Notes under the pieces: model-generated
The model's input: the letters and a program-made list of their open reading frames with translations, nothing else
Told to the model about the DNA's origin: nothing
Databases searched by the model: none
Shown: in pieces, positions 24,923-32,976 of the stretch
Position numbering within the stretch: position 1 is the first letter of the stretch
How the letters are laid out: the number at the start of each line of letters is the position of its first letter
Origin: Nocardioides sp. Root240
GTDB lineage: Bacteria > Actinomycetota > Actinomycetes > Propionibacteriales > Nocardioidaceae
Direction: 5' to 3'
Assembly (NCBI RefSeq): GCF_001428825.1
Contig: NZ_LMIT01000002.1
Coordinates: 667,916 to 731,915 of the forward strand
Length of the DNA: 64,000 nt
Program-made: the position numbers and the translations under genes

Positions 24923-26274
24923 GCGACCAGTCGGGGATCGCCGACCTGAGACCGCTGTACGACGCGCGCGAGCAGCGCGCCTGGTACTTCACCGACTGGG
25001 CCGCCTCGGCGTTCCAGACCACGGTCGCGGGGGTGCTCTTCGCGCCCTACCTGATCTCCGTGGCCGAGAACGCCGTCGGTGAGCACGGGCGGATCCACCT
25101 GCTCGGCCTGTCGATCGCGCCGGGCTCGCTGCCGTCGTACGTCATCACGCTGTCGACCGTCCTCAGCGTCTTCTTCTACCCGGTCATCGGGGCCCTCGCC
25201 GACCGCACGGCGCGCAAGCCCGACCTGCTGGTCGCCTTCTCGTGGATCGGCGCCACCGCGGCCGGTGCGCTCTTCTTCATGAGCGGCGAGAACTGGATGT
25301 TCGGCAGCATCGCGTTCATCGTCGCCAACCTCGCCGGCGGCGCCGCCATCGTGGTCAGCGACTCCGTGCTGCCCCTGATCTCGCGCGAGGACGAGCGCGA
25401 CCGGGTGTCGTCGGTCGGCTGGGCCTACGGGTACGCCGGCGGCGGGCTGCTGCTCGCCGTGAACTTCGCCGTCGTGACCTTCCACGACGCCCTCGGCCTC
25501 GACAAGGAGATGGCCGTGCGGCTGTCCCTGCTGTCGGCCGCGGTGTGGTGGGCGGCGTTCATGGTGATCCCGTGGCGCGGCATCCGCCGGCACGAGCCGG
25601 TCGACGTCGAGGAGGTCGAGGGCGGTCTCCTCGCGCGCTCCTTCGGCCAGCTCTGGGCCACCCTGAAGGACCTGCGCAACTACCCCGTCGCACTGACCTT
25701 CCTGCTCGCCTACCTGTTCTTCAACGACGGCATCCAGACCGTGATCGCCTCCGCGTCCACCTTCGGCATCGAGGAGCTGGACTTCGAGGAGGGCACCGTC
25801 CTCGGCACGTACCTGCTGGTGCAGGTCGTCGCGATGTTCGGCGCCATCGGTTTCGGCCGGGCCGCCGCGCGCTTCGGCGCCAAGCGGGTGATCCTGGCCG
25901 GCCTGGTCGGCTGGATGGGCATCGTCACGGTGGCGCTCGTCGTGCCGAAGGGGCAGCTGGTGCCCTTCCTGGTGCTCGGCGTGGCCATCGGCATCGTGCT
26001 GGGCGGAACCCAGGCGCTCGCGCGCTCGTACTTCTCGCTGTTCATCCCCCGCGGCAAGGAGGCGGAGTACTTCAGCCTCTACCACGCCATGGACCGCGGG
26101 ACGTCCTGGTTCGGCACGCTCACCTTCGGCCTCGTCTACCAGTACACCGACTCCTACCGGCCCGCGATCTTCGCCCTGATCGCGTTCTTCGTGGTCGGCG
26201 GGCTGCTGCTCCTCCGCGTCGACACCGAGCGGGGCATCCGGGAGGCCGGCAACGTCGCTCCCCCGGTCATCTGA
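24919..26274 (+). CDS. MFS transporter (UMF1/Atg22-like)
   Basis: A 451-residue integral membrane protein with about 12 hydrophobic segments. The opening EQRAWYFTDWAASAFQTTVAGVLFAPYL is the marker of the UMF1/Atg22-like MFS22 family. Also seen are the family loop GALADRTARKPDLLVAF, GGTQALARSYFSLFIPRGKEAEYFSLYHAMDRGTSWFG and 12 helices in two halves. Bacterial members are presumed exporters of amino acids or other small solutes. The ATG overlaps the GDPD stop by 4 bp; co-regulation with the GDPD is expected. The substrate cannot be inferred. Confidence 0.88.
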   Translation: MSDQSGIADLRPLYDAREQRAWYFTDWAASAFQTTVAGVLFAPYLISVAENAVGEHGRIHLLGLSIAPGSLPSYVITLSTVLSVFFYPVIGALADRTARKPDLLVAFSWIGATAAGALFFMSGENWMFGSIAFIVANLAGGAAIVVSDSVLPLISREDERDRVSSVGWAYGYAGGGLLLAVNFAVVTFHDALGLDKEMAVRLSLLSAAVWWAAFMVIPWRGIRRHEPVDVEEVEGGLLARSFGQLWATLKDLRNYPVALTFLLAYLFFNDGIQTVIASASTFGIEELDFEEGTVLGTYLLVQVVAMFGAIGFGRAAARFGAKRVILAGLVGWMGIVTVALVVPKGQLVPFLVLGVAIGIVLGGTQALARSYFSLFIPRGKEAEYFSLYHAMDRGTSWFGTLTFGLVYQYTDSYRPAIFALIAFFVVGGLLLLRVDTERGIREAGNVAPPVI

Positions 26275-26348
26275 TCGGCCGTCCCCCTCCGACTGGTGGT
26301 CGCGCTGCCGATCTGCCACTGTGACCTGATCTGGCAATCGTCGGGCAT

Positions 26349-26374
26349 GGAACTTTTTACCGGCGGGTAGCGTT
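26349..26374 (+). promoter_or_regulatory. SigR-type promoter of rbpA
   Basis: GGAAC (26349-26353), exactly 18 nt, then GTT (26372-26374) matches the thiol-stress sigma factor SigR/SigH pattern GGAAt-N18/19-GTT. The downstream gene, rbpA, is a known SigR target in Streptomyces. The leader to the ATG is about 30 nt and contains GGGAGG. Confidence 0.7.
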
Positions 26375-26409
26375 GTCAGACAGAGACAAACACGGGAGGT
26401 GGAGTTCTC

Positions 26410-26799
26410 ATGGCTGAGCGAACACTGCGTGGCGCCCGATTGGGGGGCCAGTCGTTCGAGGACGAGCGGGGCATCGAGTTCGCGGCTCGGCAGCAGGTGG
26501 GCTACAAGTGTCCCCAGGGCCACGACTTCGAGATCACGATGTCCATCGAGGCCGAGGTCCCGGCGATCTGGGAGTGCCCGCGCTGCGGCCTGGAGGCCGA
26601 GAGCACGGCCGGCATCGAGCGCGAGGTCAAGGTCGAGAAGCCGCAGCGCACCCACTGGGACATGCTGCTGGAGCGGCGCTCGGAGAAGGAGCTCGAGGAG
26701 ATCCTGACCGAGCGGCTCGAGCTGCTGCGTGGCGGCGAGATCGGACCCGCGCACCTGCACCGCGCCAACGCGCGCAAGAAGAAGCCGGCGAAGGCCTGA
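26410..26799 (+). CDS. rbpA: RNA polymerase-binding protein RbpA
   Basis: A 129-residue transcription factor that binds the primary sigma factor and RNA polymerase, stabilises open complexes and affects rifampicin sensitivity. The sequence opens MAERTLRGARLGGQSFEDERGIEFAARQQVGYKCPQGH. The core zinc ribbon contains CPQGH and CPRCG, and the basic linker and sigma-interaction domain (KPQRTHWDMLLERRSEKELEEILTERLELLRG) follow. The C-terminal tail KKKPAKA is basic. The promoter is SigR-like, indicating induction by thiol-oxidative stress. It is one of two RNA-polymerase-remodelling proteins in the window, with HelR. It is convergent with fxsA, 9 bp apart. Confidence 0.95.
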   Translation: MAERTLRGARLGGQSFEDERGIEFAARQQVGYKCPQGHDFEITMSIEAEVPAIWECPRCGLEAESTAGIEREVKVEKPQRTHWDMLLERRSEKELEEILTERLELLRGGEIGPAHLHRANARKKKPAKA

Positions 26800-26808
26800 C
26801 CTGACGGG

Positions 26809-27273
26809 TCAGTCGTCGACGACCTCGCCCTGGACCACGTCGGGTCCGGGGCGAGTGCCATTTCCGGGCATGGTGGTCGCCCGCTTCGCGACCTGGTTGA
26901 CGGCGTACGACGTCAGCAGGCCCCGGAACACGGGCCGGGTCACCGGCAGGATGAGCAGGATGCCGAGGGCGTCGGTCACGAAGCCGGGGCTGAGCATGAA
27001 CGCCCCGCCCAGGACGACCAGGGCGCCGTCCGCGAGCTCGCGGTGCGGCATCTGGCCGGTCTCGATCCGGGTGCGCAGCGCCTGCCAGGCCCGCCGTCCC
27101 TCGCGCTTGATCAGCCAGGCGCCGAGGATGCTGTCGAGCACGAGCAGCAGGATCGTCCACCAGGGCCCGATCGCCTGCCCGACCTGGATCAGGACGTAGA
27201 TCTCCAGGACGGGCATCACCACGAAGGCGAGGAACAGCAGGACTGCTGCCCGCCGGCTGCGGCGGCGACTCAT
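26809..27273 (-). CDS. fxsA: FxsA family membrane protein
   Basis: A 154-residue protein with three to four hydrophobic segments (LLFLAFVVMPVLEIYVLIQVGQAIG; WTILLLVLDSILGAWLIKREG; ADGALVVLGGAFMLSPGFVTDALGILLILP). The pattern EIYVLIQVG...LIKREGRRAWQ...GALVVLGGAFMLSPGFVTD defines FxsA. FxsA in E. coli suppresses F-exclusion of phage T7; the cellular role is unknown. It is in line with ppm1 and lnt, 18 bp after the ppm1 stop, so it may be part of that operon. Confidence 0.88.
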   Translation of the reverse strand: MSRRRSRRAAVLLFLAFVVMPVLEIYVLIQVGQAIGPWWTILLLVLDSILGAWLIKREGRRAWQALRTRIETGQMPHRELADGALVVLGGAFMLSPGFVTDALGILLILPVTRPVFRGLLTSYAVNQVAKRATTMPGNGTRPGPDVVQGEVVDD

Positions 27274-27291
27274 CGGGACCTCATGCGCACG

Positions 27292-28074
27292 TCATCGGCT
27301 CGGGACCAGCTCCTTCTGCGCCGTGGGGCGGCCCTTGACCTGCTCCCAGCGCTCACGCAGTCCCCAGGCGGTGATCCGCTTGAGCGACTCCAGGGCGACC
27401 TGCCCACTCATCTTCGACTCGCCGCGTACCCGCTCGACGAACTCGATCGGCACCTCGCGCACGGTCAGCCCGGCGCGGAGGGTCCGGCTGACGAGGTCGG
27501 TCTGGAAGACGTAGCCGGTCGAGCGGACGCTCTCCAGCTGCAGCTTCTCCAGCGTGGTGCGGCGGAACAGCCGGTAGCCGGCGGTCGCGTCGCGGACCTG
27601 GATGCCGAGCAGCGTCCGGACGTACCAGTTGCCACCGCGCGAGAGCACCTCACGCTCCCACGGCCAGTTGACGACCGATCCGCCCGGGACCCAGCGCGAC
27701 CCGATCACCAGGTCGGCGTCCAGCAGGCCGGTCAGCAGGCGCTGGAGCTGCTCGGGCTGGTGGGACCCGTCGGCGTCCATCTCGCCGATCACGTCGTAGC
27801 CGCGCTCGAGGGCCCACGCGAACCCCGCGAGGTACGCCGCCCCGAGGCCCTCCTTCGTCGTGCGGTGCAGCACGTGGACCTGCGCGTCGGCCGCCGCCAG
27901 CTCGTCGGCGATCGCGCCGGTGCCGTCGGGAGAGCCGTCGTCGACGACGAGGACGTCGAGGGTGGGCTGCGCAGCACGCAGGCGGCCGACGATCCAGGCG
28001 ACGTTCGTCGCCTCGTTGTACGTCGGGACGACCATCACGACTCGGCCGAGGTCGGGGGTGTGGTCAGCAAGCAT
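27292..28074 (-). CDS. ppm1: Polyprenol-phosphate mannosyltransferase (Ppm1-like GT2)
   Basis: A 260-residue GT-A glycosyltransferase. It would transfer mannose from GDP-mannose to polyprenyl phosphate on the cytoplasmic face, supplying lipoglycan and protein mannosylation. Motifs are VVPTYNEATNVAWIV, the DDGSPDGTG nucleotide-binding site, the metal-binding EMDADGSHQPEQL and the conserved FLIGSRWVPGG / DATAGYRLFRR regions, with FVERVRGESKMS near the C-terminus. The start at MLADHTPDLGR overlaps the end of lnt by 11 bp. In mycobacteria the Ppm1 and Lnt domains are fused in one protein or adjacent, consistent with this order. Confidence 0.9.
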   Translation of the reverse strand: MLADHTPDLGRVVMVVPTYNEATNVAWIVGRLRAAQPTLDVLVVDDGSPDGTGAIADELAAADAQVHVLHRTTKEGLGAAYLAGFAWALERGYDVIGEMDADGSHQPEQLQRLLTGLLDADLVIGSRWVPGGSVVNWPWEREVLSRGGNWYVRTLLGIQVRDATAGYRLFRRTTLEKLQLESVRSTGYVFQTDLVSRTLRAGLTVREVPIEFVERVRGESKMSGQVALESLKRITAWGLRERWEQVKGRPTAQKELVPSR

Positions 28075-29587
28075 CGGTGGGCTCCTTCGCCGGGACTTCC
28101 ACGGGCCCGGCAAACTCTCGCCTTCGACGGTACGCGATGGCACCAGCGACGAGAGCGCCGAGGGTCGATCCGGTGAACAACCGGGTCGGCCACGCCCCCA
28201 GCCACATCGCGGGCGTCAGCTCGGTGCTCAGCCCGACCTTCTCGACGAGGACGCTGGTGCTGCGGATCCCCGCCGTGGCAGCCACCGAGCCGTCGGGACG
28301 GATCACGCCGCTACGGCCGTTGGTCGAGGCGACCGTCAGCCAGCGGCCCGCCTCGATGGCACGCAGCCGCGTGATGGCGAACTGCTGCTCGATCTGGTGG
28401 GTGAAGATGAAGCTCGCGTTGCTGGTCTGCACGGTCAGCAGCTCGGCGCCGTCACGGACCTGGGGCGGCATCACGTCGTCGTAGGCGACGTCGAAGCAGA
28501 TCGCGTCGGACACCCGCAGGCCGGCGACGCGGAGCGGCTCGGTGCGGGTGCCGCTCTTCATGTCGCGGGTGATCAGGGCGAGCTGGCCGAACTTGGGGTC
28601 CCAGAGGTCACGGAACGGGATGTACTCGCCGTACGGCACCGGGTGGTGCTTGGTGTAGCGGTCGCCCGGGCCGCTCACCGGGTCCCAGACGATGCCCTGG
28701 TTGAGCACGTACTTCTCGCCCTCGTCGACGATCCCGCCGACGACGACCGGGACGCCGATCGCGCTCACCGCCTCGTTGATCCCGCTGTTGACCGGCAGGT
28801 CCTCGAACGGGTCCACGGCCGTGGAGTTCTCGGGCCAGAGCACGAAGTCGGGTGCCGCGACCTTGCCCGCGGACACGTCGGCGGCCAGCTTCACCGTGGC
28901 GTCGACGTGGTTCTCGGTGACCCCGCGCGGGTCCCAGAGGATGTCGTTCCCCGGCCCCGGTACGTCGCCCTGCACGACCGCGACGGTCGCCGTACCGCTC
29001 TGGGCGAGGGTGATCGGCCAGACGGCGGGGACCACCATGATCGCGAGCAGGCCCACGAGGGCGCCGGTGTCGCGGAGGGTGCGCTTCTCGACGGCCTGCG
29101 CGAGCAGGAAGCCCAGCAGCGCCAGCAGGAAGGACAGGCCGGTCATGCCGACGTAGGCGACCGCGGGCGCGGCAGGCGTGTCGATCGCCGCGAAGGCGAG
29201 GCGGCCCCACGGCATCCCGCTGAACGGCCAGCCGCTGCGGACGGTCTCCATCGTGGTCCACGTCGCCGCCATCCAGACCGGCCAGAGAGGGAGCCGGCGC
29301 AGCAGGGGCGTCGCCACGCCCATCAGCCCGTAGAACGCGGCCTCGACGGCGGACAGCGCCACCCAGGCGTCCGGGCCCACGGAGGCGCGCATCCACTCGA
29401 TGTGGCTGAAGTAGAAGGCGATCCCGAACACCAGCCCGACCACGCCCGCGCGCCGCACCGACAGGCCGGCGGTCACCAGCGCGAAGCCGGCGACGCCGAG
29501 GGGCAGCAGCCACGCCAGGGCCAGCGGCTCGAAGGACGCGGTGAGGAGGACTCCCCCGAGGACCGCGAGGAACGAGCGCTGCAGCAC
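28064..29587 (-). CDS. lnt: Apolipoprotein N-acyltransferase
   Basis: A 507-residue membrane enzyme that N-acylates the amino-terminal cysteine of lipoproteins. About seven hydrophobic segments occupy residues 1-200. The carbon-nitrogen hydrolase domain (about 210-450) has the catalytic triad: Glu in VLWPENSTA, Lys in YTKHHPVPYGEY and Cys in DAICFDVAYDD. The QTSNASFIFTHQIEQQFAITRLRAIEAGRW and STNGRSGVI motifs are typical of Lnt. The gene precedes ppm1 with an 11-bp overlap. The window encodes two clear lipoproteins, UrtA and the FKBP, as possible substrates. Confidence 0.92.
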   Translation of the reverse strand: MLQRSFLAVLGGVLLTASFEPLALAWLLPLGVAGFALVTAGLSVRRAGVVGLVFGIAFYFSHIEWMRASVGPDAWVALSAVEAAFYGLMGVATPLLRRLPLWPVWMAATWTTMETVRSGWPFSGMPWGRLAFAAIDTPAAPAVAYVGMTGLSFLLALLGFLLAQAVEKRTLRDTGALVGLLAIMVVPAVWPITLAQSGTATVAVVQGDVPGPGNDILWDPRGVTENHVDATVKLAADVSAGKVAAPDFVLWPENSTAVDPFEDLPVNSGINEAVSAIGVPVVVGGIVDEGEKYVLNQGIVWDPVSGPGDRYTKHHPVPYGEYIPFRDLWDPKFGQLALITRDMKSGTRTEPLRVAGLRVSDAICFDVAYDDVMPPQVRDGAELLTVQTSNASFIFTHQIEQQFAITRLRAIEAGRWLTVASTNGRSGVIRPDGSVAATAGIRSTSVLVEKVGLSTELTPAMWLGAWPTRLFTGSTLGALVAGAIAYRRRREFAGPVEVPAKEPTDAC

Positions 29588-30018
29588 ATACCGAGCCTAG
29601 TGGGCCGCTCGTGAGCAGCCGACCTTGCAGGGCTCGGAAGGGCCGGGGCCCGCCTTCGGACCATCCCGACATCCGACCGGCTGCCGACGCGCGCGACGTT
29701 GTCTAGGGAGAACCCGGGCCCTTCCGGTCCGCTCTCGAGGAGCGAACCGACCTCCGCGAACCGTCTTCGGGTGGAGCTGGTGCGACTCCCCCGACATCAC
29801 GGCCACTCGGACGTCGGTCCGCCGGCCACGACCTGCACGAGCGAACGAGTCCGTACTCTGGTCAGCCGGTCTCACCCTGTCAACCGGCGCCTGACCTGCG
29901 AAGATCCGCGTTCTCGCAGGTCAGCGAGCCGTCGGCAAGAGCGAAAAAGTCGGGAAAATTCCGGGATCCATCGGCGTGTCGCGCGGCGCCACGCCGATCG
30001 GCGTGCAAAAGCCGCCGA
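29588..30018. other. 431-bp gene-free gap with three hairpins
   Basis: I found no credible gene between lnt and the Lrp regulator. Three inverted repeats are visible: CTGACCTGCGA/TCGCAGGTCAG (29891-29924, 11-bp arms), ATCGGCGTG/CACGCCGAT (29970-29998), and GATCGGCG/CGCCGATC (29996-30020). The last ends at the Lrp stop and may act as its terminator. The rest is GC-rich, with lnt promoter sequence near its right end as the only expected signal. Confidence 0.6.
29891..29924. repeat. Hairpin with 11-bp perfect arms
   Basis: CTGACCTGCGA (29891-29901) pairs with TCGCAGGTCAG (29914-29924) around a 12-nt loop, inside a gene-free gap. It could be an operator or an RNA stem. No nearby gene is positioned for a classical terminator except on the minus strand beyond the Lrp gene. 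Confidence 0.5.
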
Positions 30019-30020
30019 TC
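29996..30020. terminator. Hairpin at the Lrp stop codon
   Basis: GATCGGCG (29996-30003) and CGCCGATC (30013-30020) form an 8-bp stem that reaches the stop codon of the Lrp gene (30019). There is no long T-run, so this is at best a weak intrinsic terminator. Confidence 0.35.
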
Positions 30021-30486
30021 AGTGCTCGGAGACGGGCCGGTTCTCGTAGTAGGTCGAGAGCACGATGGTGGTGCGCGTCGAGACGTTCGCGGCGGTCCGG
30101 ATGCGGCCCAGCAGGCCCTCCATCTCGGCCGGCGAGGTGGTGCGCACCTTGAGGATGTAGGACTCCTCGCCCGCCACCGACCAGCACGACTCGATCTCCG
30201 GCATGCCGATGAGACGGTCCGGGCAGTCGTCGGGCTGCGAGGGGTCGATCGGCCGGATCGCGATGAACGCCGTGAGCGGCAACCCGATCTCGGCGTAGTT
30301 GACGGTGGCGCCGTAGCCGAGGATGAGACCGCGCTGCTCCAGCCGCTTCACGCGCTGGTGCACGGCCGAGGTCGACAGTCCGGTGGCCCGCCCGAGATCG
30401 GTGTAGGACATGCGTCCGTCCTTGGCCAGGAGCTCCAGGATCTGACGGTCGGTCGCCTCGACCGCTGGATTGCTGCTCTGACTCAC
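30019..30486 (-). CDS. Lrp/AsnC-family transcriptional regulator
   Basis: A 155-residue protein. The winged helix-turn-helix lies at residues 8-60 (VEATDRQILELLAKDGRMSYTDLGRATGLSTSAVHQRVKRLEQRGLI). The RAM ligand-binding domain follows (TAFIAIRPIDPSQPDDCPDRLIGMPEIESCWSVAGEESYILKVRT, then RIRTAANVSTRTTIVLSTYYENRP). Proteins of this size usually form octamers controlling amino-acid metabolism. The GTG start is 6 nt from TAGGGT on its own strand, a leaderless arrangement sharing a palindromic promoter core with the divergent exonuclease gene. The effector is unknown. Confidence 0.87.
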   Translation of the reverse strand: MSQSSNPAVEATDRQILELLAKDGRMSYTDLGRATGLSTSAVHQRVKRLEQRGLILGYGATVNYAEIGLPLTAFIAIRPIDPSQPDDCPDRLIGMPEIESCWSVAGEESYILKVRTTSPAEMEGLLGRIRTAANVSTRTTIVLSTYYENRPVSEH

Positions 30487-30492
30487 GTGCCC

Positions 30493-30505
30493 ACCCTATT
30501 AGGGT
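30493..30505. promoter_or_regulatory. Bidirectional promoter core with overlapping -10 elements
   Basis: ACCCTATTAGGGT is a 13-bp perfect palindrome. Read leftwards, TAGGGT lies 6 nt from the Lrp GTG. Read rightwards, TAGGGT lies 8 nt from the exonuclease ATG. One symmetrical core could therefore initiate both genes, with no room for long leaders. Confidence 0.6.
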
Positions 30506-30513
30506 TGCCGTCG

Positions 30514-31485
30514 ATGACTGAGCGCCTTCTACTCCTCGATACGGCCAGCCTCTACTTCCGGGCCTTCTTCGGCTCGCCGGAGATCCTGTCGCCGGGCGGC
30601 ACCAACGTGAACGCGGTGCGCGGCCTGCTCGACTACATCTCGCGGTTGACCGAGCAGTACGAGCCGACGCACCTGGTTTGCTGCTGGGACGACGACTGGC
30701 GTCCGCAGTGGCGCGTCGACCTGATCCCGACCTACAAGGCGCACCGCGTCGTCGAGGAGGTCGCCGGCGCGCCTGTCGCCGAAGGCAGCGGGGAGCGAAG
30801 CGACCGACGCTATGTCGAGGAGGTCCCCGACCCGCTCGAGCAGCAGGTGCCGATCATCCGCGAAGTCCTGGACGCCTTCGGCATCGCCGTCATCGGTGCT
30901 CCCGGCTACGAGGCCGACGACGTGATCGGCACGCTCGCCACGGGCGCCGGGATGCCGGTCGACGTCGTCACGGGCGACCGCGACCTGTTCCAGCTCGTCG
31001 ACGACGAGGCCGCGGTCCGGATCCTGTACGTCGGGCGCGGGGTCGGTCGGCACGAACGGGTCGACGAGGCCTGGGTCCTGGAGAAGTACGGCGTGCGCGC
31101 CGGCCAGTACGCCGACTTCGCCACCCTGCGCGGCGACGCCTCCGACGGACTGCCCGGCGTGAAGGGGGTCGGCGAGAAGACGGCTGCCTCCCTGCTGCAG
31201 AAGTACGACGACATCGCCGGCATCCGTGCCGCCGTCGAGGACCCCTCGAGCGACCTCGGCCCCGGGCCGCGGCTGAAGATCCGCGACGCGTCCGACTACC
31301 TCGACGTCGCCCCCACCGTCGTGGCCGTCGCCCGCGACATCGACCTGCCCCGGGACCACCTCGCACTCCCGAAGGCCCCCGCCGACGCGGACCGGCTCGC
31401 CGGGCTCGTCGAGGAGTGGGGGCTGGCCACGCCGGTCGCGCGGCTCACCGGAGTGCTGGCCGGACTGGACGGACCGGCGACGTAA
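30514..31485 (+). CDS. 5'-3' exonuclease (FEN/PolA N-terminal type)
   Basis: A 323-residue flap-type nuclease. The metal-binding acidic residues are visible in LLLLDTASLYFRAFFG, VCCWDDDWRPQWR, YEADDVIGTLA and VVTGDRDLFQLV. The helix-three-turn-helix region is RGDASDGLPGVKGVGEKTAASLLQKYDD. It resembles the stand-alone actinobacterial 5'-3' exonuclease related to the N-terminal domain of DNA polymerase I, used for removing primers or flaps. The start ATG (30514) is close to the shared palindromic promoter. Its right end is followed by a 160-bp region containing the urtA promoter. Confidence 0.88.
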   Translation: MTERLLLLDTASLYFRAFFGSPEILSPGGTNVNAVRGLLDYISRLTEQYEPTHLVCCWDDDWRPQWRVDLIPTYKAHRVVEEVAGAPVAEGSGERSDRRYVEEVPDPLEQQVPIIREVLDAFGIAVIGAPGYEADDVIGTLATGAGMPVDVVTGDRDLFQLVDDEAAVRILYVGRGVGRHERVDEAWVLEKYGVRAGQYADFATLRGDASDGLPGVKGVGEKTAASLLQKYDDIAGIRAAVEDPSSDLGPGPRLKIRDASDYLDVAPTVVAVARDIDLPRDHLALPKAPADADRLAGLVEEWGLATPVARLTGVLAGLDGPAT

Positions 31486-31595
31486 CACGGCCGTGCCCTG
31501 ATGTAACAGCCACTTCATTCCATTTGGTAGTAATCCGAAATCAGCCCTTCCTAGGTTCATCGTCACCGGGGCCCGACGTCGTGCCCCCTGGCCCA

Positions 31596-31622
31596 GCACC
31601 CGCCTCCCGAGACGGCGGGTGC
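31596..31622 (+). promoter_or_regulatory. Stem-loop in the urtA leader
   Basis: GCACCCGCC (31596-31604) pairs with GGCGGGTGC (31614-31622) around a 9-nt loop, 7 nt before the GAGAGG ribosome-binding site of urtA. A second possible stem (GGGGC/GCCCC) lies just upstream. It may influence translation of the binding protein. Confidence 0.4.
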
Positions 31623-31645
31623 GATGACCGAGAGGGTTGTCCCCT

Positions 31646-32890
31646 GTGTTCCACTCCCGCACCCGCCTGGCGACCGGCACCGCGCTCGCACTGACCACCG
31701 CACTGAGCCTCAGCGCCTGTGGCGGATCCAAGTCCGGGGAGTCGAGCGCAGCCGAGAGCTGCGTCGACACCTCGGGCGACACCATCAAGCTGGGTTTCCT
31801 GAACTCCACCTCCGGGGCGATGGCGATCAGCGAGCAGACCGTCCGCGACTCGCTCGCCATGGCCGCCGAGGAGATCAACGCCTCCGGCGGGATCCTCGGC
31901 AAGAAGATCGAACCGGTCGTCGAGGACGGCGCCAGTGACCCGGCGATCTTCGCCGAGAAGATCGAGAAGCTGCTGACCGGCGACTGCGTCGCCGCGGTCT
32001 TCGGGGGCTGGACGTCCGCCTCCCGCAAGGCGATGCTCCCGGTCGTCGAGGCTGACAACGGCCTGCTGTTCTACCCGGTGCAGTACGAGGGTCTCGAGGC
32101 CTCGAAGAACATCTACTACAGCGGCGCCACCACCAACCAGCAGATCATCCCGGCGATGGACTTCCTCAAGTCCCAGGGCGTCAAGACGCTCTTCCTCGCC
32201 GGGTCCGACTACGTCTTCCCGCGGACGGCGAACAAGATCATCAAGCAGTACGCCAAGGAGCTCGGCATCAAGATCGTCGGCGAGGAGTACGTCCCGCTCG
32301 ACGACGACGACTGGACCACCCAGGTCGCCAAGATCGCCGACGCGAAGCCCGACTTCGTGTTCAACACGATCAACGGCTCGTCCAACGTCGGCTTCATCAA
32401 GGCCTACTACGAGCAGGGCCTCAGCCCGGCGACGTCGCCGATCATCTCGGTGTCCATCGCCGAGGAGGAGGCGCCGGCGATGGGCAAGGACGTCACCGGC
32501 CAGTACGCCGCGTGGAACTACTTCCAGTCGGTGAAGAGCCCCGCCAACGAGACCTTCATCAAGGCCTTCCAGGCCAAGTACGGCGCCGACCGGCCGACGT
32601 CCGACCCGATGGAGGCGGCGTACACCTCGCTGTACCTCTACAAGGCGCTCGTCGAGAAGGCCGACTCCTTCGACGTCGACAAGATCAACGACTCCGCCGA
32701 CGGCGTCAGCTTCGACGCGCCCGAGGGCACCGTCACGATCGACGGCGAGAACCACCACATCGCCAAGACCGGCCTGATCGGCCGGATCAACAAGGACAAC
32801 CAGTTCGACGTGGTGTGGTCGTCCGAGGAGCCGATCGAGCCCGACCCGTTCCTCAAGGGCTACTCGTGGTGGGACCCGAGCGCGAGCTGA
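31646..32890 (+). CDS. urtA: Urea ABC transporter substrate-binding protein UrtA (lipoprotein)
   Basis: A 414-residue extracytoplasmic urea receptor. The N-terminal signal peptide carries a lipobox LSAC (residues 1-27), so the cysteine is lipidated. The mature domain (periplasmic-binding-protein fold of the FmdD/AmiC-like amide group) has FLNSTSGAMAISEQTVRDS, AVFGGWTSASRKAMLPVVE and NGLLFYPVQYEGLE, hallmarks of UrtA. The GTG at 31646 has GAGAGG about 10 nt upstream and is preferred over the TTG at 31637. It heads urtABCDE-ureABCFGD. A strong hairpin follows its stop. Confidence 0.93.
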   Translation: MFHSRTRLATGTALALTTALSLSACGGSKSGESSAAESCVDTSGDTIKLGFLNSTSGAMAISEQTVRDSLAMAAEEINASGGILGKKIEPVVEDGASDPAIFAEKIEKLLTGDCVAAVFGGWTSASRKAMLPVVEADNGLLFYPVQYEGLEASKNIYYSGATTNQQIIPAMDFLKSQGVKTLFLAGSDYVFPRTANKIIKQYAKELGIKIVGEEYVPLDDDDWTTQVAKIADAKPDFVFNTINGSSNVGFIKAYYEQGLSPATSPIISVSIAEEEAPAMGKDVTGQYAAWNYFQSVKSPANETFIKAFQAKYGADRPTSDPMEAAYTSLYLYKALVEKADSFDVDKINDSADGVSFDAPEGTVTIDGENHHIAKTGLIGRINKDNQFDVVWSSEEPIEPDPFLKGYSWWDPSAS

Positions 32891-32919
32891 TCTGAGCCTC
32901 GCCTCCGAACGTTCCTCCC

Positions 32920-32958
32920 GCCCGGGGTGTCGTGCTCGCGCAGCACGGCACCCCGGGC
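32920..32958 (+). terminator. Strong hairpin between urtA and urtB
   Basis: Seventeen bases (32920-32936) pair with 32942-32958 through one G-U pair, leaving a 5-nt CGCGC loop. No U-run follows. Its place directly after the binding-protein gene suggests a 3'-end stabiliser or partial terminator that keeps UrtA more abundant than the permease and ATPases. Confidence 0.6.
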
Positions 32959-32976
32959 CTCCCCCAGGAGACCCAC

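Noticed and set aside
18769..26389. Shared TTGTC...GACAA half-sites upstream of sdaA and rbpA
   Set aside because: The spacings are 1 and 7 bp and the promoters are of different types, so common regulation is unlikely.
31482..31541. GlnR boxes before urtA (GTAAC at 31482 and 31503; GTAGT...GAAAT)
   Set aside because: The spacing (21 bp) and the second half-boxes do not fit the GTnAC-N6-GAAAC pattern. The AT-rich patch is noted but not called.
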